This document shows positions 34,881-43,597 of a DNA stretch of 64,000 bases, piece by piece. The stretch is from Pseudogemmobacter bohemicus (lineage in GTDB: Bacteria; Pseudomonadota; Alphaproteobacteria; Rhodobacterales; Rhodobacteraceae), in the NCBI RefSeq assembly GCF_003290025.1, contig NZ_QNHG01000007.1, positions 143,150 to 207,149 of the forward strand, written 5' to 3'. The position numbers and the translations under genes were made by a program. How positions within the stretch are numbered: the stretch's first letter is position 1; each line of letters starts with the position of its first letter. The notes under the pieces were generated by a model. That model was given only the letters and a program-made list of their open reading frames with translations. It was not told the origin of the DNA and did not search any database.

Positions 34881-35512
34881 CTGCGCTCCTCTCTGCCCGG
34901 TTTGCCGGCCTGGTTTTCCGGACCCTGTCCGGGCTCGTTCCGGGCGCGGTGATTGGCCACCAGCCGCGCGGCGGCGATCTCGATGGTGACGCGCCAGGCC
35001 ATGGCGGTCTGGCGCAAAAGCTCATAGGCCTCGGCTTCGGATTTGCCGCGCAGGGCGAAGATCATCACCGCCTGCACCACGGTCTGGCGGGCGGAAAGCC
35101 GGTCCTCCAGATCCAGGATCAGGGCATCCGATTCCCGCGCCCGGTCGAAATTCGCCCTGGCGACCAGCAAAGCCGCATAGACCCCCTTATCGCCAACCGG
35201 CTTCAGAAGCTGCGCATGCGCCCCCATGGTCAGCGCCCAGTTCAGCCGGCCCGGCGCCTCGGATCCGATCAGCGCGATCATCGGCATGGGCGAGGCGCCC
35301 GGCTTCCAGGGAAATTGTTCGTCATGGCCGGTATCGGCGTCATAAAACACGAAATCGGCGCTGATAGCCCCGGCGGGCAGGTCGGGCCAGGCCTCACGCA
35401 CCTCCAGCCCGATAACGTTCAGCTGGCGGGTCAGCACCTGGATGCCGGGATGCGGCCGGTGCAGCACCCAGGCCAGCGCATTGCCGAGATTGCCGGTGCG
35501 GATCCGGCTCAT
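34877..35512 (-). CDS. amiR: ANTAR-domain antiterminator, AmiR-like
   Basis: A 211-residue regulator. The N-terminal ~125 residues have a receiver-like fold without an obvious phospho-acceptor site (FYDADTGHDEQFPW, MIALIGSEAPG), as in AmiR. A coiled-coil helix follows (ARESDALILDLEDRLSARQT), then the ANTAR domain of three helices (VVQAVMIFALRGKSEAEAYE and LLRQTAMAWRVTIEIAAARL). ANTAR proteins bind paired hairpins in leader RNA and stop formation of a terminator. The gene overlaps the amiC-like gene by four bases. In the Pseudomonas amidase system AmiC holds AmiR inactive until an amide is bound. A strong intrinsic terminator directly upstream of amiC (36594-36640) is a fitting target. Confidence 0.87.
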   Translation of the reverse strand: MSRIRTGNLGNALAWVLHRPHPGIQVLTRQLNVIGLEVREAWPDLPAGAISADFVFYDADTGHDEQFPWKPGASPMPMIALIGSEAPGRLNWALTMGAHAQLLKPVGDKGVYAALLVARANFDRARESDALILDLEDRLSARQTVVQAVMIFALRGKSEAEAYELLRQTAMAWRVTIEIAAARLVANHRARNEPGQGPENQAGKPGREERR

Positions 35513-36579
35513 GACACCACCCGCAGCACCGGAGCAGCCGGCAGATCACGGTCGCGGGCGGTCAGATAGGGGTCGGCGCCGCGCGGCGGGTGGCGCAGGA
35601 TCTCGTGAAAGCGGCCCGCGCGGATCTGCGCGATCACCACCGGCTGGCGGGCATGGAAATGGGTCGGATCGGGGCGCGGTTTTTCTCCCGCCGCCAGCGA
35701 CAGCGCCACCAGCTCCGAGAGGCTCAGCGTTTCGGCCCCGGGCCGGCCATTAAGCAGCCGCGCCAGCTCATGCACCGCCTGGCGCGCCATCTCGGCCAGC
35801 GAACCGCCGCGCCCCTCCCCCGGCTCGAACCAGGGACCGGCGGCAACGAGGCCCTCGGCCCCGGCATCACAATAGGCGATCTCGCATTCGGTGAAATTGC
35901 CGGACAGCACCGGCAGGGCGGCGCCGGTCTTTTGCCGCAGCTCTGCCAGTTGCGCGAGAAAGGCGTAAGAGCTTTCCCCGACCAGAGAATTGACGATGAA
36001 GTCAGGCCGCAATGCGGTGATCTCGGCGATCAGATGGTCGGCCTCGGTGTCGCCAAGCGCGAGATACCGGTCGCCGGTCACCTCGCCGCCCGCCACCGCA
36101 ATCCGCTCGCGGGCGATCTGCGCAATCTCCCAGCCCCAGATATAGTTGGAGCCGACCAGATAGCCGCGCGGCCCAAGCGCCGGCAGCGCCCAGTCGAGCA
36201 GCGGCAGCAGGTGCTGGTTCGGGCAGGAATGCATATAGGCGACGCGTTCTGACGCCTCGAACCCCTCATAGGGCACCGGATACCAGAGCACGCCGTCAAA
36301 GCGCTCCAGTTCGGGGATCACCTCTTTGCGGCTCGATGAGGTGACGCAACCGAAGATATGGCGCACTCCGGTCTCGCGCAGGATCTCGCGGCACAAAGGG
36401 GCATAGCGGTCATTGCGCCCCTCGGGGTCGCGCGCGCTGACGCGGAAGGTCAGATCGTAATCGCTGCTGGCATTCACCTCGGCCACGCCCTGAAGCGCGC
36501 CTGTGCGCGATGCTCCCGACAGCACCGCATAATTGCCACTCAGCGACTGCAGGATTCCGATGTCGATGATACGTTTCAT
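35509..36579 (-). CDS. amiC: AmiC-like amide sensor (periplasmic-binding fold, cytoplasmic)
   Basis: A 356-residue protein with the type I periplasmic-binding fold but no signal peptide. It opens MKRIIDIGILQSLSGNYAVL and contains YAPLCREILRETGVRHIFGC, VGSNYIWGWEIAQIARERIA and YFRAN-like regions typical of AmiC/UrtA relatives. I chose the start at 36579. An in-frame ATG at 36660 would translate through a perfect intrinsic terminator. AmiC senses short amides and in their absence binds AmiR. The adjacent amiR-like gene and the amidase gene downstream support the same function here. The end overlaps amiR by four bases. Confidence 0.85.
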   Translation of the reverse strand: MKRIIDIGILQSLSGNYAVLSGASRTGALQGVAEVNASSDYDLTFRVSARDPEGRNDRYAPLCREILRETGVRHIFGCVTSSSRKEVIPELERFDGVLWYPVPYEGFEASERVAYMHSCPNQHLLPLLDWALPALGPRGYLVGSNYIWGWEIAQIARERIAVAGGEVTGDRYLALGDTEADHLIAEITALRPDFIVNSLVGESSYAFLAQLAELRQKTGAALPVLSGNFTECEIAYCDAGAEGLVAAGPWFEPGEGRGGSLAEMARQAVHELARLLNGRPGAETLSLSELVALSLAAGEKPRPDPTHFHARQPVVIAQIRAGRFHEILRHPPRGADPYLTARDRDLPAAPVLRVVS

Positions 36580-36593
36580 CTGGGCCCGAATAT

Positions 36594-36640
36594 AAAAAAC
36601 CCCGCACCGATCCGCGTTGAAAAACGCGATCGGAACGGGG
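36594..36640 (-). terminator. Intrinsic terminator in the amiC leader (probable ANTAR-controlled attenuator)
   Basis: On the minus strand CCCCGTTCCGATCGCG pairs with CGCGGATCGGTGCGGGG (one bulged G, one T-T mismatch, one G-T pair) around an eight-base TTTTTCAA loop, followed directly by six T's. The run ends 14 bases before the chosen amiC start. Termination just before the first gene of an operon that encodes an ANTAR antiterminator suggests regulated readthrough. Confidence 0.8.
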
Positions 36641-36777
36641 CGTGACTGCCGGTATTTCATTGAATTCTGACATGCATTCTGCGCGAAAGATAGCGCGAAC
36701 AGCGGCGCCTTGCCGTCTCTGGCCCGCAGCGCGCGGCTTTTCGGCGCTTTTTGCTGAAAATGCAGGCAATCCCGTGC

Positions 36778-36810
36778 CGGCCCGGGAGGTATGTGGCACC
36801 CCCCGGGCCG
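36778..36810 (-). other. Perfect 9-bp inverted repeat between livK and amiC
   Basis: CGGCCCGGG (36778-36786) and CCCGGGCCG (36802-36810) form a stem with a 15-base loop, 20 bases after the livK stop. No T run follows, so it is either a weak terminator or a 3'-end stabilising hairpin for the livK message. A smaller CCCC-GTCC-GGGG stem lies even closer to the stop at 36817-36828. Confidence 0.55.
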
Positions 36811-36829
36811 ACGAAACCCCGTCCGGGGC

Positions 36830-38008
36830 TTACTTCATCAGCGCCTCCAGCGGAATCGGTTCCGAGATGGTCCAGCTGTCAACCACGGCCGGTTTGCCGT
36901 TCTCGGTGCCGATGATGCGGTATTCCGCCTTGTTCTGGTGGTGGAGCTCCGGCGTAAAGGTGCGCGGGCCGAAAAGCGTCGGCTCGGCATTCATCTTCTC
37001 AAGTTCCGCCACGACGGCAGCGGTCTCGGTGGTGCCGGCGCGCTCGACCGCCTTGGCCCAGACGTCGATCATCACATAGCCCGGGAAGGTGTATTGCGTC
37101 GCCGGCGGCGCGCCGGTGGTTTCCTCATATTTCTTGACGAAGGCATTCACATCGGGGTTCGGGTCATCGCCAAAGACCGACCCCTGGGCCGGCACGAAGA
37201 AGTTCGACAGATCCGGCACCGCCGACATCCAGTAGCTGCCATCGGCGCCCGAGCCGTTCAGGAGCATCGAATTGATCCCCGCAGCCCGGATCTGCTTCAC
37301 CGCCGAAACAAAGCCCGGCATCATCGAGCAGAGCATGATCGCATCGGGCTCTTCCGGCAGCGCCTTGATCCGCGAGATCTGTGCGGCAATCGAGGCATCC
37401 TCGTTCAGGAACGTGTCCTCGCCGACCAGTTTGGCCTCGGGAAGTTGCGGCAGCATCCAGTCGAAACCGTCGCAGATGCCCTTGTTATACTCGGTCCAGG
37501 TGTCGAGCAGGCGGTAATAGGTGCGGGCGTTCTTTTGCTTATAGGACCATTCCGCCATGGTCGCGCCCTGAACGGCCGCCAGAACCGAGGCAGAGAAGCT
37601 GTTCGGCCCGACGCCCTGGATGCCCGCCTTGACCGATTCCGCGCAGATGAAGAACGAGATCACGCCGAGGCTTTCCGCCGCCAGCGCTGCAGGTGCGCCA
37701 AAGTCATAGTCGCAAGAGACCACGACCAGATCGGCGCCCTGATCGACGACCGAAAGCCCGGCTTTCGCGCCCTCGGCCATATCGGTCTTGGTGTCGGCGG
37801 TGACCACTTCGATCTGTTTGCCCAAAAGGCCGCCGGCCTCGTTGATTTCCTTGATGCGGATCATCGCGGCATCTTCGGCGGGTTTGTCATAGCCCTGCAT
37901 GAAGCCGGTCTGCGCGGTGGCGAAACCCACCACGATCCGCTCATCATCAGCCAGCGCCGGACCTGCGAGGCAGGTGGTGGCGGCCAGCATGGTCATCAGT
38001 TTTTTCAT
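36830..38008 (-). CDS. livK: Branched-chain amino acid/amide-type ABC substrate-binding protein (LivK/UrtA family)
   Basis: A 392-residue periplasmic binding protein with a Sec signal (MKKLMTMLAATTCLAGPALA). The family pattern is clear: IVVGFATAQTGFMQGYDKPA at the N-terminus, EINEAGGLLGKQIEVVTADT at about 55-74, and a long C-terminal lobe. Related proteins bind leucine, urea, short amides or aromatic acids. It is the last gene of the hyuB-hyuA-livG-F-H-M-K operon, 65 bases after livM, with hairpins on both sides. Its ligand is probably the substrate of HyuA/HyuB, such as a hydantoin or another cyclic amide, but this is inferred only from context. Confidence 0.9.
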   Translation of the reverse strand: MKKLMTMLAATTCLAGPALADDERIVVGFATAQTGFMQGYDKPAEDAAMIRIKEINEAGGLLGKQIEVVTADTKTDMAEGAKAGLSVVDQGADLVVVSCDYDFGAPAALAAESLGVISFFICAESVKAGIQGVGPNSFSASVLAAVQGATMAEWSYKQKNARTYYRLLDTWTEYNKGICDGFDWMLPQLPEAKLVGEDTFLNEDASIAAQISRIKALPEEPDAIMLCSMMPGFVSAVKQIRAAGINSMLLNGSGADGSYWMSAVPDLSNFFVPAQGSVFGDDPNPDVNAFVKKYEETTGAPPATQYTFPGYVMIDVWAKAVERAGTTETAAVVAELEKMNAEPTLFGPRTFTPELHHQNKAEYRIIGTENGKPAVVDSWTISEPIPLEALMK

Positions 38009-38037
38009 GTTATAGCTCCCTGTTGCATGGATGGTTG

Positions 38038-38054
38038 CGCCGGTTTTTCCGGCG
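38038..38054 (-). other. Intercistronic hairpin between livM and livK
   Basis: CGCCGG-AAAAA-CCGGCG on the minus strand, in the 65-base gap before livK. It may separate or stabilise the livK message so that binding protein can be made in excess. Confidence 0.5.
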
Positions 38055-38073
38055 GTTTTGGTGCCCCGGGCGA

Positions 38074-39102
38074 TCAGCGCCGCCAGGGGAATTTCAACTC
38101 ACGATTGCCCATGATGCCGGTCGGACGGAACATCAGGATCAGGATCATCACGACGCCGAGGCCGATCTCCTGCACACCGCCCGGCAGTGCGAAGGTCGAG
38201 GTGCCGATCTGCACCCCCGCCTCCAGCCAGCGCAGGACCTGGATCAGCGACGAGAGGATCAACACGCCCAGCACCGCGCCCGAAAGCGAACCCATGCCGC
38301 CGACAACCAGCATCGAAAGCGTGGTGAAGGTAAGGCCCAGGTAAAAGGTGTTCGGCGTAACCACCCCGATGGACAGCGCAAGCATCGCGCCGCCCGCCCC
38401 CATCACCGCACCCGAAAGCACGAAGGCGATCAACCGCGCGCGGGGGATATCGACGCCCGAGGCGCGGGCGGCAGTCGGCTCGTCCCGGGCGGCGCGTAAG
38501 ATCAGCCCGTGGCGCGAGATGGAATAGGCCCAGGCGATGATGACGGCGAGGCTCGCCACCGCCAGATAGGGCCAGACCGAGCGGATGATCGGAATGCCGA
38601 CGATGGAAGAGGTGCCGCCGGTCACACCCGACCAGTTCGAATAGATCGCGTTGATCATCGCGAGCATGGCAAAGGTCGCAATCGAGGCTGCGATGCCGGA
38701 AAGCCGCATCAGGATCGCGCCGAATATCCCCGCCCAGAGCGCGGCCCAGAGCGCGGCCAGCGCCGCGGCGGCCCACCAGCCGATCTCCATCGACATCAGC
38801 CAGTCCGGGAGGCCCGGCATGGCGTTCTTCTTCATCATCGGCTTGATCGTGGTCCAGGCGATGACATAGCCGCCAAGGCAGGCGAATGCCGCATGGCCAA
38901 AGCTGATCACGCCCGAATTGCCGATGAAGATGTAAAGCCCGGTCACCAGTGTCACCTGCACCAGGATGTCGATCACCGTCTGGTTGAAGGGGCGCGAGCC
39001 GACAGCCCAGGAGAGGATCGCGAAGGCCACGAGCAGCAGGATCAGAATGACCGGCGTGCTGACGGTTCTGCGCAGAATGGTCAGTGAGGAGGTCTGACGC
39101 AT
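38074..39102 (-). CDS. livM: Branched-chain amino acid-type ABC permease LivM
   Basis: A 342-residue inner-membrane permease with eight or nine helices. Characteristic segments are GLYIFIGNSGVISFGHAAFA (about 56-75), the family motif after the first helices, and RAARDEPTAARASGVDIPRA (about 207-226), the cytoplasmic coupling region (family form: AIRENEIAAEAMGI). VVGGMGSLSGAVLGVLIL closes the second repeat. It starts two bases after the livH stop on the same strand and pairs with LivH to form the translocation path. Confidence 0.92.
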   Translation of the reverse strand: MRQTSSLTILRRTVSTPVILILLLVAFAILSWAVGSRPFNQTVIDILVQVTLVTGLYIFIGNSGVISFGHAAFACLGGYVIAWTTIKPMMKKNAMPGLPDWLMSMEIGWWAAAALAALWAALWAGIFGAILMRLSGIAASIATFAMLAMINAIYSNWSGVTGGTSSIVGIPIIRSVWPYLAVASLAVIIAWAYSISRHGLILRAARDEPTAARASGVDIPRARLIAFVLSGAVMGAGGAMLALSIGVVTPNTFYLGLTFTTLSMLVVGGMGSLSGAVLGVLILSSLIQVLRWLEAGVQIGTSTFALPGGVQEIGLGVVMILILMFRPTGIMGNRELKFPWRR

Positions 39103-39104
39103 GA

Positions 39105-40016
39105 TTACACCCTTTCCTTCATGCCGCGCGCGCTCAGGATCCCTTGCGGCCGGAAGATCAGCACAAGGATCACCGCGCCATAGACAAAGGCATCGCGGAA
39201 GGCGCGCGCCTCGGGCGGCAAGAGCGCCTGCAAGAGGGTCGCGGAGGCGCCAAGGAGGAACCCTGCCAGCACCGCGCCGGCAAGGCTGCCCATGCCGCCG
39301 ATCACGGTGGCGATGAAAGCCATCAGCATGACATTGGCACCCATCACGATATTGGCGGTGCCGGTCTGACTGCCAAGGATCAGCGCAATGGCACCGGCCA
39401 ATGCGCCGGAAAGCGCGAAGGCCACCATGATGACGCGGTTGGCGCGCACACCCAGCATCCGTGCCATGGTGAAATTCTCAGCCGCCGCGCGCATCTCAAG
39501 GCCAAAGCGGGTGCGGCGCAGGAAGACGGTCAGGCCGACCAGAACGCCCACGGTGACGAGAATGGTGATCAGCTGCAAAAGTGGTATACGGGCGCCCAGC
39601 ACGGTGACCGGCTGGCTGAGCTCCGGCAAGAGAGAGATCGACTTCGGCCGGCTGGAAAACAGCATCAGGAGGAAATAGCGGATCACGAAACCAAGCGCGA
39701 AAGAGGCGATCATCATCGTCGCCGGATTGGTGTTGCGAAAGCGGCGGAAGACGACGAATTCGCACAGGACCGACAGCCCTGCCCCCATCACCAGCACGAA
39801 GGGGATCAGGAGGAACCAGGGCAGATTTCCTGCAAAAACAATGGCGATAGCGTCAACCGATGGCCATAGGAGTGCGAAAACGCAAAAGGCGATCACATCG
39901 CCATGCGCGAAATTCACCAGCCGCATCACGCCGAAAATCAACGCGATCCCAAGCGCGCCAAGCGCGTAGAGAGATCCCAGCGACAGCGCGTCGAACATGA
40001 TCTGAAGCGCGCTCAT
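39105..40016 (-). CDS. livH: Branched-chain amino acid-type ABC permease LivH
   Basis: A 303-residue permease with about eight helices. The LivH opening is SLGSLYALGALGIALIFGVM, followed by LVNFAHGDVIAFCVFALLWP. The coupling region AAAENFTMARMLGVRANRVI (about 177-196) and the repeat-closing IGGMGSLAGAVLAGFLLGAS (about 241-260) match the family. The start overlaps livF by four bases, as elsewhere in this tightly packed operon. Confidence 0.92.
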   Translation of the reverse strand: MSALQIMFDALSLGSLYALGALGIALIFGVMRLVNFAHGDVIAFCVFALLWPSVDAIAIVFAGNLPWFLLIPFVLVMGAGLSVLCEFVVFRRFRNTNPATMMIASFALGFVIRYFLLMLFSSRPKSISLLPELSQPVTVLGARIPLLQLITILVTVGVLVGLTVFLRRTRFGLEMRAAAENFTMARMLGVRANRVIMVAFALSGALAGAIALILGSQTGTANIVMGANVMLMAFIATVIGGMGSLAGAVLAGFLLGASATLLQALLPPEARAFRDAFVYGAVILVLIFRPQGILSARGMKERV

Positions 40017-40750
40017 GCCTGTTCTCCATATCCGAAATAGGCGGCCTCGATGGCCTCGCTTTTGCCAAGCGCGCGGGCATCGCCGTCAAGGACAATCTCG
40101 CCGCCCCGCATCAGCATCATGCGGCCCCCGACCATCATGGCGCGGGTCGAGCTTTGCTCGACGATCAGCAGCGTCAGGCGGCGCTCCTTTTGCAAAGCGA
40201 TCAGCCGTTCATAAACCTGATCGGTGATATTAGGGGCCAGCCCCAGCGAGGGTTCGTCAATCGCGATCAGCCTTGGATACGTCATCAGCGCCCGCCCGAT
40301 CACCAGCATCTGCTGTTGCCCGCCCGACAAGAGCCCGGCCTGGGAATGGCGGCGTTCCTTCAGGATCGGGAAGGTGGCGTAAACCGCCTCCAGCTCGGCC
40401 ATGGCGCGGGCGCGCCAGCCGTTTTCACCGGCATGCATGCCGGTGCCGACCATCAGATTTTCCTCGATCGACAGGCTGCCGAACACGTCACGCCCCTCGG
40501 GCACCATCGACAGGCCAAGCCGCGCAATCGCCTCCGGCACCTTGCCGGTGATGTCGTGATCGGCAAAGTCGATACGGCCGCCAGAGGGCGCCGTCACCCC
40601 GGCAATCGCCCGCAAAAGCGAGCTTTTCCCGGCCCCGTTCGGCCCGGTGATAAAGAGCACCTCGCCCTCGGCCATGGTGAAGCTGACATTCCTGACCGCC
40701 GTGAGACGGCCATAACGGATCCCGATATTCGAGACGTTCAACAGGCTCAT
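40013..40750 (-). CDS. livF: ABC transporter ATPase LivF
   Basis: A 245-residue ATPase. Walker A is GPNGAGKSS, the signature LLSGGQQQMLVIGRALM, Walker B LIAIDEPSLGLAP (the EPSLGLAP form is diagnostic of LivF) and the H-loop EQS. It overlaps livG by four bases and livH by four. With LivG it makes the heterodimeric engine of the importer. Confidence 0.93.
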   Translation of the reverse strand: MSLLNVSNIGIRYGRLTAVRNVSFTMAEGEVLFITGPNGAGKSSLLRAIAGVTAPSGGRIDFADHDITGKVPEAIARLGLSMVPEGRDVFGSLSIEENLMVGTGMHAGENGWRARAMAELEAVYATFPILKERRHSQAGLLSGGQQQMLVIGRALMTYPRLIAIDEPSLGLAPNITDQVYERLIALQKERRLTLLIVEQSSTRAMMVGGRMMLMRGGEIVLDGDARALGKSEAIEAAYFGYGEQA

Positions 40751-41499
40751 ACCAGTGCCTCCTGGACCGGAAGATCGGTATCGGCGGCGGTGCCCATATA
40801 GGCATGGCGCACCGTCTCGCTGGCGCGGATGGCGGCGGGCGGGCCGGTCTCGATCACCGCGCCGGAATCCAGCACCACGATATGGTCGCAGACCCCCAGG
40901 ACGAGGCCGACATTGTGCTCGATCAGGAGAACGCCACAGTCGCGTTCGCGCGCGATGCGGCGGATCAGATCGGAGAGGTCATTCGCCTCCTGCGCACTCA
41001 TCCCGGCGGCAGGTTCATCGAGCAGCAGGAATTTGGGCTGCCGCATCAGTGCGCGGCCAATCGCGACGCGGCGCTCATCGGTATAGGGCAAGGTACCGGC
41101 GATGCGGTCGGCCAAAGATGCGATGCCGATCCAGTCGAGCATCTCCTCCGCCTCGCGGATCGCCGCAGCCCGCGACAGGCCAAGGCCAAGCCCGGTAACC
41201 TCCAGATTGTCGATCACCGGCAGGTCGCGAAACAACCGCCCGCCCTGGAAGGTGCGGGCGATGCCACGCCGGCGCACCTCATGCGCCTCGGCGCCGGTGA
41301 GACTGGCGCCGTCCAGGAGGACAGCGCCAGAGGTCGGGGCCTGAAACCCCGTCAGCACATTGACGAGGGTGGTCTTGCCCGCGCCGTTCGGCCCGATCAG
41401 ACCAAGGATCTGACCGGAGCTTACCTTCAGGCTGACCTCTGACAGGGCCTTGAGCCCCGCAAAGGCGACCGAAACCCCGTCTGCGCTGAGTTCGCTCAT
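40747..41499 (-). CDS. livG: ABC transporter ATPase LivG
   Basis: A 250-residue ATPase. Walker A is GPNGAGKTTLVNVLTGF, the LivG insertion RGIARTFQGGRLFRDLPVID follows, and the Walker B region is LLLDEPAAGMSAQEANDL, the LivG form. H-loop EHNVGL. The signature is reduced: LPYTDERRVAIGRALM in place of the usual LPYGQQRRLEIARAL, so the SGG core is lost, as is common in LivG. It overlaps hyuA by four bases. Confidence 0.93.
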   Translation of the reverse strand: MSELSADGVSVAFAGLKALSEVSLKVSSGQILGLIGPNGAGKTTLVNVLTGFQAPTSGAVLLDGASLTGAEAHEVRRRGIARTFQGGRLFRDLPVIDNLEVTGLGLGLSRAAAIREAEEMLDWIGIASLADRIAGTLPYTDERRVAIGRALMRQPKFLLLDEPAAGMSAQEANDLSDLIRRIARERDCGVLLIEHNVGLVLGVCDHIVVLDSGAVIETGPPAAIRASETVRHAYMGTAADTDLPVQEALV

Positions 41500-43583
41500 T
41501 TTACCCCTTTCTCTTTGGTGATCAGGTAGGAGCCGCTGGCGTCAAGCCGCGCGGTCCAGCCCGGTTCGATCACGATGGTGGTGGTGACTTCCTCGATCAC
41601 GGCGGGGCCAGAGATGACGTCGCCCGCGCCGAGCTTCGCGCCCTCGTAGATCGGGGTTTTCACGCGGGAACCGCTGGCCTCGAACACCGCCTGGCGGTGG
41701 CCTTTGACCGCCTTTTCAGCGCCCTGGCCGCTTGCGATGATCATCCGCGCCGGTTTGTCGACCAGCCCGTAAACCGTGCTTTCGATATTGACGACCTCGA
41801 CCACCGAATGCGGCTCTGCATAGGTGTAAAGCTGTTCGTGGCGGCGGTGGAATGCCTCCATGATCTGCGCAATGCTGGTGTCATCGACGGTGAAAGTGTC
41901 GATTTCCACCGTGCATTCATGGACCTGGCCGACATAGCGCATATCAAGGCTGCGTTTGACACGGCTGGTGGCCTGATCGAACCCGTCGAGGCGCAAATGC
42001 TCAAGCCCCTGAGATTCGATCTGATTGAACAGCGCGTCGATCTTTGCCGGCGCGCCCGGCGCATCCAGCCGCAAAGGCGAGGTGGCCATGTAGTTGTATT
42101 TCACATCCGAGATGATCTGGCCAAAGGCGCAAAGCCCGGAGGCGAGTTTCGGCAGCACGATGGTGTCGATCCCGATCGCATCCGCCAGCGCGGTGATATG
42201 CGCTGCCGTGGCGCCGCCAGCACCGACCAGCACGAAATCGCGCGGATCATAGCCGCGTTCCACCGTCACCCGGCGGATGCCGTTCACCATATTGGCGTTG
42301 ACGATGGTGAACATGCCGTAGGCCGCACGTTCCACGCTCATGTTCAGCGGATCTGCGAGCCGGGTCTTTACCGCAGTGGCGGCTTTGCCCGCGTCAAGCG
42401 GCAGGCGGCCCCCCACCAGCCCCTCGGGGTTCAGATAGCCGAGCACCAGATTGGCGTCCGAGACAGTCGGCTCGGTGCCGCCCTGACCGTAGCAGGCCGG
42501 CCCGGGCGAAGAGCCCGCCGATTGCGGACCCATCTGCATCAGCCCCATCTCGTCGATCCAGCCGATGGAGCCGCCCCCGGCGCCCAGCGTTTCCACCTGG
42601 ATCATCGGCACCCCAATGCGGTAGCGCAGGAAGTCGATGTTTTTGTTGATATTGGTCGAGCCGTCTTTCGTCAGCGTGATGTCGAAAGAGGTGCCGCCCA
42701 TATCGACGGTGATCACGTCTTTCTTGCCAAAGGGCGCGCAGACATATTGCCCCGCAACCGGCGCCGAAGCCGGCCCCGAATTGATCGCATAGACCGAGCG
42801 GTCGGTCATCACCTGGCCGACCGCCAGCCCGCCGTTCGACTGGTAATACCGCACCGGCTGCTTCGCGCCGAGGCTGCGGAAATAGCCGTCCACCGCCTCG
42901 ACATAGCGCTTCATAATAGGGGCGAGATAGGCGTTCACCACGGCGGTCGAGGTGCGGGTATATTCGCGCACCTGGGGATAAAGTTCGCTCCCCAGCGTCA
43001 GGATCACATCCGGCATCATCTCCCGCACGATTTCGCCCGCGCGGCGTTCGTGATCGGGGTGCAGCACCGACCACACAAAACTGATCGCGACCGTGTCAAT
43101 GCCTTCGGCGAGGAACAACTCGCAGGCGGCGCGGATATCGGCCTCGTTCAACGCCTCGCGCACCTCGCCGGTTGAGAGGATGCGTTCGCGCACACCCCGC
43201 CGCAGATATCGCGGCACCAGCATGGTCGCGGGCGGATATTCCGGGTCGTAGCGGTAGCCGTCTTCCTTATGGCCGAGACGGATTTCTAAGGAATCCTCGT
43301 GCCCGGCGGTGCAGATCAGCCCGGTTTTCGCACCCTTGTGCTGGATCAGCGCGTTAAGCCCCACGGTCGTCCCGTTGATGCAGAGATCGCAATTCGGGAT
43401 GATCTGATCGGCCGGAACCCCCAGCTCCTCCGCGATGATCGCGAGGCCGTTTTTGATGGCCAAAGTCGGATCCTGCGGCGTCGAGAGCGCCTTGAAGAGC
43501 CGCACCTGCCCGGATTTATCTGCGAGCACGAAATCGGTGAAAGTGCCGCCGGCGTCGATACCAAGTCTGTATTGAGATTTCAT
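41496..43583 (-). CDS. hyuA: Hydantoinase/oxoprolinase subunit A (HyuA family)
   Basis: A 695-residue protein with the ASKHA ATPase fold of HyuA, 5-oxoprolinase and the acetone/acetophenone carboxylase beta-type subunits. The N-terminal phosphate motif is RLGIDAGGTFTDFVLAD, the second is GGTSFDITL in VDMGGTSFDITLTKDG, and GPASAPVAGQYV and TLGAGGGSIGWID are also conserved. With HyuB it should use ATP to open a cyclic amide such as an N-substituted hydantoin or 5-oxoproline; some family members instead carboxylate ketones. The coupling to a Liv-type importer points to a polar amide nutrient. It overlaps livG by four bases and follows hyuB by 14. Confidence 0.9.
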   Translation of the reverse strand: MKSQYRLGIDAGGTFTDFVLADKSGQVRLFKALSTPQDPTLAIKNGLAIIAEELGVPADQIIPNCDLCINGTTVGLNALIQHKGAKTGLICTAGHEDSLEIRLGHKEDGYRYDPEYPPATMLVPRYLRRGVRERILSTGEVREALNEADIRAACELFLAEGIDTVAISFVWSVLHPDHERRAGEIVREMMPDVILTLGSELYPQVREYTRTSTAVVNAYLAPIMKRYVEAVDGYFRSLGAKQPVRYYQSNGGLAVGQVMTDRSVYAINSGPASAPVAGQYVCAPFGKKDVITVDMGGTSFDITLTKDGSTNINKNIDFLRYRIGVPMIQVETLGAGGGSIGWIDEMGLMQMGPQSAGSSPGPACYGQGGTEPTVSDANLVLGYLNPEGLVGGRLPLDAGKAATAVKTRLADPLNMSVERAAYGMFTIVNANMVNGIRRVTVERGYDPRDFVLVGAGGATAAHITALADAIGIDTIVLPKLASGLCAFGQIISDVKYNYMATSPLRLDAPGAPAKIDALFNQIESQGLEHLRLDGFDQATSRVKRSLDMRYVGQVHECTVEIDTFTVDDTSIAQIMEAFHRRHEQLYTYAEPHSVVEVVNIESTVYGLVDKPARMIIASGQGAEKAVKGHRQAVFEASGSRVKTPIYEGAKLGAGDVISGPAVIEEVTTTIVIEPGWTARLDASGSYLITKEKGVK

Positions 43584-43597
43584 CGCCTCACCCTCCT

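Noticed and set aside
36594..36660. AmiC start at 36660
   Set aside because: It would translate through a strong intrinsic terminator and adds a stretch unlike AmiC. The start at 36579 fits the family. The alternative is kept as a low-interest finding.
41697..43175. Long plus-strand open frame opposite hyuA, and similar long frames opposite kup, the ABC genes and accC
   Set aside because: They are antisense shadows caused by high G+C codon bias; they are rich in Arg, His and Gln, lack domains, and lie over strongly supported genes.
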